A stretch of 11,014 bases of DNA from Fusobacterium sp. (GTDB taxonomy: Bacteria; Fusobacteriota; Fusobacteriia; Fusobacteriales; Fusobacteriaceae), in the NCBI GenBank assembly GCA_019410665.1, contig DXSD01000064.1:1-11014 (forward strand), given 5' to 3'. Made by a program: the position numbers and the translations under genes. Positions 6,560-11,014 of the stretch are shown in pieces (the stretch's first letter is position 1; every line of letters begins with the position of its first letter). Under the pieces are notes generated by a model. That model did not search any database and was not told the DNA's origin. It saw nothing but the letters and a program-made list of their open reading frames with translations.

Positions 6560-9118
6560 TTAGAGATAAACTAAAATACTAGAGTCACAGTATATTATAT
6601 TATTGGCTAAATTATTTAAAATCTCTTTCTTAATATTTAAAGGAAGAGATTTAGTAAATATGTTTTTCTCTTCTAAAAGATCTGAACTTTTAATAATAAT
6701 ATTATTAGGAACTATATAATTATCAATAACTGTATTAAAACCTTCAATTTCCTTATTGGTATTTGAGATAATTAAAACTTTTTTATTAAAGAGAAGTTTA
6801 AAATCTATATCTTTATCAATAATATAGAAATCATATCCCTCTTTAAACTCATCAGATAACTCTATACTGTTTAAAGTTTTTCTATTAGGCACTTGGTTAG
6901 TTATATACAGTGCTCTTTTTTCCAATGATTTATAGTAAAGTCCGATAGTCTGTATGATTGTATTGATTCCTCTTCCTTTTTCACAAAGGAGCAGAGTATT
7001 TTTATTCTCTTTAAAGATAGAAGCTAAACATTTTTTTTGTATAGAGTTATAATTAAAATCTCCAATTAAAAAGTTTTTTATATCTTTAAAAAGTTCCCCT
7101 TGTTTAAGAGAGTAAGAGGTAAAATCATAATCCCTATCAATGATTAAATGGATATTATAATTTTCATCTTTGAGAATAATATCTTTAATTGTAACCTTAA
7201 AATTATAGTTATAATTTTTTTTCAATTCTAAAAGTAAGTAAGAGGTTTGTGTATCTAAAGTAGAGAGATAATTTCTATTGTAAGTAACATCTACCTCATT
7301 TTCTTGATAGACTAATTTTAACTCATTTCCCTCTATTTTTTTTCTAGAATAAATAACAGTTTCAATAGGAAAAGCTGTATTATATAGAGATAGAAATTTT
7401 TCATTTAGATTTTCCTTACTTTTAGGAAGTTGTATATCTTCAATATACATTTTATATTGATATCTATCTTTATAGGTTTCAAGTTTTAGTTTAAAAGCTA
7501 TATCTACATGAGTAAGTGAGAGTAATTCATTAAATACATCTTCACTATTAAACCAAACACAGTTTTTTATCTCCATGTTATCTTTTTTTACATTGAGCAT
7601 AGTGTGATTTTTCTCTTTTCCAATAGCTCTTACTCCTGAAATTTCACAATTTTTCAAAACAAACAAAGGAGATGGATTTCCAAAACCAAAAGGTTCTAAA
7701 AGAGATATTTTCTCAATAAAATCATAGGAGATTTTATATGCTGGAATAGCTATATCTATTTTTACAGGTTTTATAAGTGAAGATTCAGGAATAACATTTT
7801 TAGCATACTCATTTAATCTTTCACTGAACTCCTGTATTTTATCTATTTTAATAGAAAAACCTGCTGCTCCAGCATGGCCTCCGTGCTTAACAAATAACTC
7901 TTGCATAGAGTTAAGAGCTTCTATTATATTAAATCCTTCAATACTTCTACAAGAAGCAGTAGCAATCCCCTCTTCTGGTTTAATCTCCATGATTATAGTA
8001 GGTTTATAGTATCTATCCAATATTTTAGAAGCAACAATACCAATAACTCCATGATGGAATCCCTCTTGAGCAACAATTATAACACTATTTTCAAATAGTT
8101 TTTTTTGTTCAATAACATCAATAGCTTTTTCAAAAATAAGCTCTTGAATCTCCTTTCTTTCACTATTATTTTTTAAAAGATCATTAATTATCTCATTACA
8201 TACTCTATGATCTTTTTCTATAAATAGTTCTACTGCCCTTTTAGCATCTTCCAATCTACCAGCAGCGTTAAATATAGGGGCAATAATAAAGCCAATATCA
8301 TAGGGAGAAAACTTTCTTGTTTGATAATCTTCAAAGATTTTTTTAATAAGCATATTAATCCCAAGCCAATGACTTCTTCTTAACTGTTCCATACCAAATT
8401 TTGTAAAAACTCTATTCTCTTCCAAAAGAGGAACAATGTCAGCAACTGTTCCAATAGCTACTATATCCAGATATTTAAATATGTCCTCCTTTTTATTTAA
8501 AGTTTCATAGAGAGCATACATGAGCATGAAGGCAGTTCCAACTCCAGCTAGTATCTTAGTAGGAAATAGATTGTCCTCTCTTTTGGGATTAATTACAGCA
8601 TAAGCTGGAGGATTTCCATTATTGATCTCATGGTGATCAGTAACTATTACATCTATTCCTAGAGAGTTAGCAAACTCTATCTCACTATGGGAAGAGATAC
8701 CACAGTCAACTGTAATAATAAGTTTTCCCCCTTGTAAACCTATATATTCCATAGCCTCTTTATTTAAACCATACCCTTCATCTCTTAGTGGAATATAGTA
8801 TTTAGGAGTAACTCCTAATTCTGAGAGAGCAAGATAACAAAGAGAAGTAGAAGTTATTCCATCTACATCATAATCTCCATATATCCAAATCTCCTCTCCC
8901 TTCTCTTTAGCTGAAATAATTCTCTTAACAGCTTTTTCAATATCTTTTAAAAGAAAGGGGGAACGAATGTTATCTAAGGAGGTATTTAAAAAGATATTTA
9001 TAACCTCATCATTAAAAATCTCCCTAGAGTGCAATAGACTCAAAATATCTTTATCTATGTTTAAGTTAGAAGAAAAATCTCTCTTTTCCTCTCTATAAAT
9101 CCATCTAGTATTTCTCAT
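6560..9118 (-). CDS. recJ: Single-stranded-DNA-specific exonuclease RecJ, with a long C-terminal extension
   Basis: RecJ degrades single-stranded DNA 5' to 3' in recombinational and mismatch repair in the cytoplasm. All DHH phosphoesterase motifs are visible: DYDVDG (82-87), VDCG (137-140), DHH (161-163), a conserved ADIVPL segment (226-231), NAAGR (284-288), and the DHHA1 motif GGHAGAAGFS (413-422). An OB-fold-like region follows (about 455-565). At 852 aa it is much longer than E. coli RecJ (577 aa) and somewhat longer than typical Firmicutes RecJ. The tail (about 570-852) has a segment resembling a degenerate RecA-like or helicase first domain: LLLCEKGRGINT near 709-720 and FYIIDKD near 764-770. 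The start is set by AGGAG five bases upstream. It lies 11 bases after the TPR gene, so the two are very likely cotranscribed. No convincing terminator follows it. The function of the core is secure; that of the tail is unknown. Confidence 0.95.
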   Translation of the reverse strand: MRNTRWIYREEKRDFSSNLNIDKDILSLLHSREIFNDEVINIFLNTSLDNIRSPFLLKDIEKAVKRIISAKEKGEEIWIYGDYDVDGITSTSLCYLALSELGVTPKYYIPLRDEGYGLNKEAMEYIGLQGGKLIITVDCGISSHSEIEFANSLGIDVIVTDHHEINNGNPPAYAVINPKREDNLFPTKILAGVGTAFMLMYALYETLNKKEDIFKYLDIVAIGTVADIVPLLEENRVFTKFGMEQLRRSHWLGINMLIKKIFEDYQTRKFSPYDIGFIIAPIFNAAGRLEDAKRAVELFIEKDHRVCNEIINDLLKNNSERKEIQELIFEKAIDVIEQKKLFENSVIIVAQEGFHHGVIGIVASKILDRYYKPTIIMEIKPEEGIATASCRSIEGFNIIEALNSMQELFVKHGGHAGAAGFSIKIDKIQEFSERLNEYAKNVIPESSLIKPVKIDIAIPAYKISYDFIEKISLLEPFGFGNPSPLFVLKNCEISGVRAIGKEKNHTMLNVKKDNMEIKNCVWFNSEDVFNELLSLTHVDIAFKLKLETYKDRYQYKMYIEDIQLPKSKENLNEKFLSLYNTAFPIETVIYSRKKIEGNELKLVYQENEVDVTYNRNYLSTLDTQTSYLLLELKKNYNYNFKVTIKDIILKDENYNIHLIIDRDYDFTSYSLKQGELFKDIKNFLIGDFNYNSIQKKCLASIFKENKNTLLLCEKGRGINTIIQTIGLYYKSLEKRALYITNQVPNRKTLNSIELSDEFKEGYDFYIIDKDIDFKLLFNKKVLIISNTNKEIEGFNTVIDNYIVPNNIIIKSSDLLEEKNIFTKSLPLNIKKEILNNLANNIIYCDSSILVYL

Positions 9119-9123
9119 TTGAT

Positions 9124-9128
9124 CTCCT
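9124..9128 (-). promoter_or_regulatory. Ribosome binding site of recJ in the operon junction
   Basis: AGGAG on the - strand, five bases before the recJ ATG, fits wholly in the 11-base gap after the upstream stop codon. The tight spacing supports translational coupling and a shared transcript. Confidence 0.8.
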
Positions 9129-9129
9129 A

Positions 9130-10977
9130 TTAATTGTTAAATTGATATAGTCTTGAATATAATACATATGTCATAAGAAGATTTTGTAGAAAAAATCTTC
9201 TTTGAGGATCTAGAATAGTAGCCAAATTTATATCGTTAGTATAATCAAAATATAACTCTTTTAAATAATCCTCTCCATAGACATATGCTACTAAAGTTTT
9301 AATTTTATTTCCATTATATTTTTCTAATAGTGTGTGTAGTCTCTTCACACCTAACTCGATATTTTTATCAATATCAAATAGTTCAAAAAAATTGTTATCT
9401 GCTACCTCAGAGTAGGGAATACACATAAGTCCAAATTTTGAATCTTCAGATATGTAATAAGGATTAAATTCACTGAGATCATGAATTAAAGTGTATATAA
9501 TTTCTAAAGGAACATCATAAAATTTAGCAACTTTTTCAATTTTATCTTGGTAATAGAGAGGGAAACTATATTTTAAAAGATTTTCATAGTCAATAAAATT
9601 TCCCATATTATTAATAGAGTTTTTAAAAGCTAACTCATAAAAATCTCCATTTTCAAGAATAGTAGTTATTGCTAGAGCTGCTTCTCTAGTTGTTTTCCCC
9701 CAGAAGACACTCTTTTCCAATGCTAATTTTAGAAGATTTCTATCTTTTAAAGCAGATATTCTAGAAAGTTGTTCAATTTCTAAAATATCTCCACTTTGTA
9801 AAAAACTATTTGGGGATGTTTGAAAACTGTTAAATATTCTATTTGAAAAATCCACTAAATTGGCAAGAGAGTTAAAAGATATCTCTTTGTAAGTTGGATC
9901 TAAAGTTTTAAAATATATTCCTAAATAGGTATTGGGATATTTTTTACTCAATACCTTGATAGCTTTTTCAAGATTTTTTTCATCTCCTAGTGAATAATAG
10001 GAAAAAGCTGCCATTGAATCAGTAATCATATCTTTTTTCTCTATTTTGTTTAGAGCAATTAGAGAGTTGTTATAATCACCTAGTGAAAAATATATACTAG
10101 CAATATAGTAATTAGCCTTAGAAAAATACTCTTCTTCTTTTATTGTAGAGAAAATATATAGAGCTCTAGAAAAATCTCTATACTGGTAAAATGCTAAACC
10201 TCTATAAAAACTATATAGATCTTTAAAATTTTTATTTGGGGTAGAGGTAAATTTTATAATTTTTTCTTTGGAGTTACTTTCTAAAAGAGATTTTAAATAA
10301 GCAGCTGTGATCTTTTTCCTCTCTTCTAAAGATAGAGAATCTTTTTTTAACATCAGTGTATAGAGTTCTTCCTCTTTGCTAAACTCTTTTTTAGAGTTGA
10401 AAAAATTCCCAATTTTTAAAAGTTCCTCAGTAGAAAATCTATCAATAGAAGTGAAATCATAATTAAATTTGATCTTTAGCTTATCCTTATCCTTTGAAGA
10501 AAAATCACTTAAAAGTTCTAGAGCTTTTTTTTCATAATAAGCAACAAAGGGGTAGAAATTATCATAATCTATTCTTTGGAGATAGGTAATAGCTTTATCC
10601 TCTTTTCCAATTTTCAGAAGAGAATCTCCTAAAGCAAAATCCCTCTCAGCAAGGAAATGGATATCTTGAATTTTTGAATCTTCCCCTGGAAAAGTTTTAC
10701 TTAAGTATACAGCCTTTTCTAGAAAAAATGCAGCACTTTCATAATCCCCTAGATGATAGTATGTCATTCCTATATAAAAGTAGGGATAATTATTTCTAAA
10801 AATATCTGATCGTGAGAAGGATTTTAAAAGAGTCTCAAAATTTAATTTTGCAACCTCGAAGTTTCTCTTATAATAAGCATCTTTTCCATTTAGAAAAAGA
10901 GTGTAGTCATCATTTTTCTGAGCAACTCCCTCTATAAAAGAGAGAAAAAAAACAAAAATAAGTAAAATTTTTTTCAT
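9130..10977 (-). CDS. Exported TPR protein with a degenerate Slt-type lytic transglycosylase-like C-terminus
   Basis: This 615-aa protein starts with a signal peptide: MKK, a hydrophobic core, and likely cleavage after GVA at residue 19, so it should act in the periplasm. Helical tetratricopeptide-like repeats follow, clearest near 20-55, 63-93, 105-137, 250-280, 285-312 and 318-348. The C-terminus (about 478-573) lines up by eye with the Slt fold: IHDLSEFNP (498-506) matches the family's I-x-x-E-S-x-F-x-P, GLM (516-518) matches GLMQ, and AYVYGED (564-570) matches AYNAG. The catalytic Glu position is Leu501 (codon CTC), so peptidoglycan cleavage by the usual mechanism is unlikely. Length and helical-superhelix layout resemble Slt70. 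The true start is the ATG at 10977 with AGAGGTG upstream; the open frame runs 12 codons further only because adapter sequence supplies a false start. It is probably the first of at least two genes with recJ. A scaffold or substrate-binding role is inference. Confidence 0.85.
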   Translation of the reverse strand: MKKILLIFVFFLSFIEGVAQKNDDYTLFLNGKDAYYKRNFEVAKLNFETLLKSFSRSDIFRNNYPYFYIGMTYYHLGDYESAAFFLEKAVYLSKTFPGEDSKIQDIHFLAERDFALGDSLLKIGKEDKAITYLQRIDYDNFYPFVAYYEKKALELLSDFSSKDKDKLKIKFNYDFTSIDRFSTEELLKIGNFFNSKKEFSKEEELYTLMLKKDSLSLEERKKITAAYLKSLLESNSKEKIIKFTSTPNKNFKDLYSFYRGLAFYQYRDFSRALYIFSTIKEEEYFSKANYYIASIYFSLGDYNNSLIALNKIEKKDMITDSMAAFSYYSLGDEKNLEKAIKVLSKKYPNTYLGIYFKTLDPTYKEISFNSLANLVDFSNRIFNSFQTSPNSFLQSGDILEIEQLSRISALKDRNLLKLALEKSVFWGKTTREAALAITTILENGDFYELAFKNSINNMGNFIDYENLLKYSFPLYYQDKIEKVAKFYDVPLEIIYTLIHDLSEFNPYYISEDSKFGLMCIPYSEVADNNFFELFDIDKNIELGVKRLHTLLEKYNGNKIKTLVAYVYGEDYLKELYFDYTNDINLATILDPQRRFFLQNLLMTYVLYSRLYQFNN

Positions 10978-10983
10978 GAAAAA

Positions 10984-10990
10984 CACCTCT
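10984..10990 (-). promoter_or_regulatory. Ribosome binding site of the TPR/Slt-like gene
   Basis: AGAGGTG on the - strand lies six bases before the ATG at 10977, followed directly by MKK and a hydrophobic signal sequence. This decides the start over the false upstream one. Only about eight genomic bases remain beyond it, so the promoter is off the contig. Confidence 0.82.
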
Positions 10991-10998
10991 AATATATC

Positions 10999-11014
10999 CT
11001 GTCTCTTATACACA
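10999..11014. other. Residual Nextera/Tn5 mosaic-end adapter (sequencing artefact)
   Basis: The last 16 bases, CTGTCTCTTATACACA, match the known Nextera transposon mosaic-end adapter, cut short by the contig end. They are not genomic. Read on the - strand they encode MYKRQ, an N-terminus known from adapter-contaminated predicted proteins. Confidence 0.96.

Noticed and set aside
7901..8098. A 65-codon open frame on the + strand inside recJ
   Set aside because: It is antisense to the conserved DHHA1-proximal part of RecJ, with no start signal.

Overview
The window looks like a chromosomal piece of a Fusobacterium or close relative. The DNA is very AT-rich, genes carry strong AGGAGG-type ribosome binding sites, and there is a Gram-negative type V autotransporter with the N-G-x-I beta-helix repeats common in fusobacterial adhesin-like proteins. 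A rubrerythrin fits an anaerobe. The genus call is inference from style and gene content; no 16S or other marker is present. The window appears to be a whole assembly contig, because its right end is Nextera-type transposon adapter sequence rather than genome.

Layout. On the + strand, 88-5592 is one giant gene for a lipoprotein-type autotransporter of 1834 aa: lipobox signal, seven-glycine linker, about 44 beta-helix repeats, linker, and C-terminal beta-barrel. It ends at a hairpin terminator (5615-5649). The gap of about 320 bases that follows holds a striking 103-nt nested inverted-repeat element (5695-5797) and then the terminator of the convergent gene (5859-5887). On the - strand, read right to left, are a periplasmic TPR protein with a degenerate lytic-transglycosylase-like end (9130-10977), recJ 11 bases downstream of it (6560-9118), and rubrerythrin (5910-6449) behind its own strong sigma70-type promoter.

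How the genes relate. The TPR/pseudo-Slt gene and recJ almost certainly share a transcript, since the recJ ribosome binding site sits in the 11-base gap. No convincing terminator follows recJ, so its transcript may also read into the rubrerythrin gene, which in addition has its own promoter and an operator-like 10-bp inverted pair. The autotransporter is a separate unit. I see no defence system, prophage, insertion sequence or CRISPR array. The items most worth following are the 103-nt structured element, the pseudo-catalytic Slt-like protein, the degenerate P-loop-like tail of RecJ, and the modular architecture of the autotransporter.
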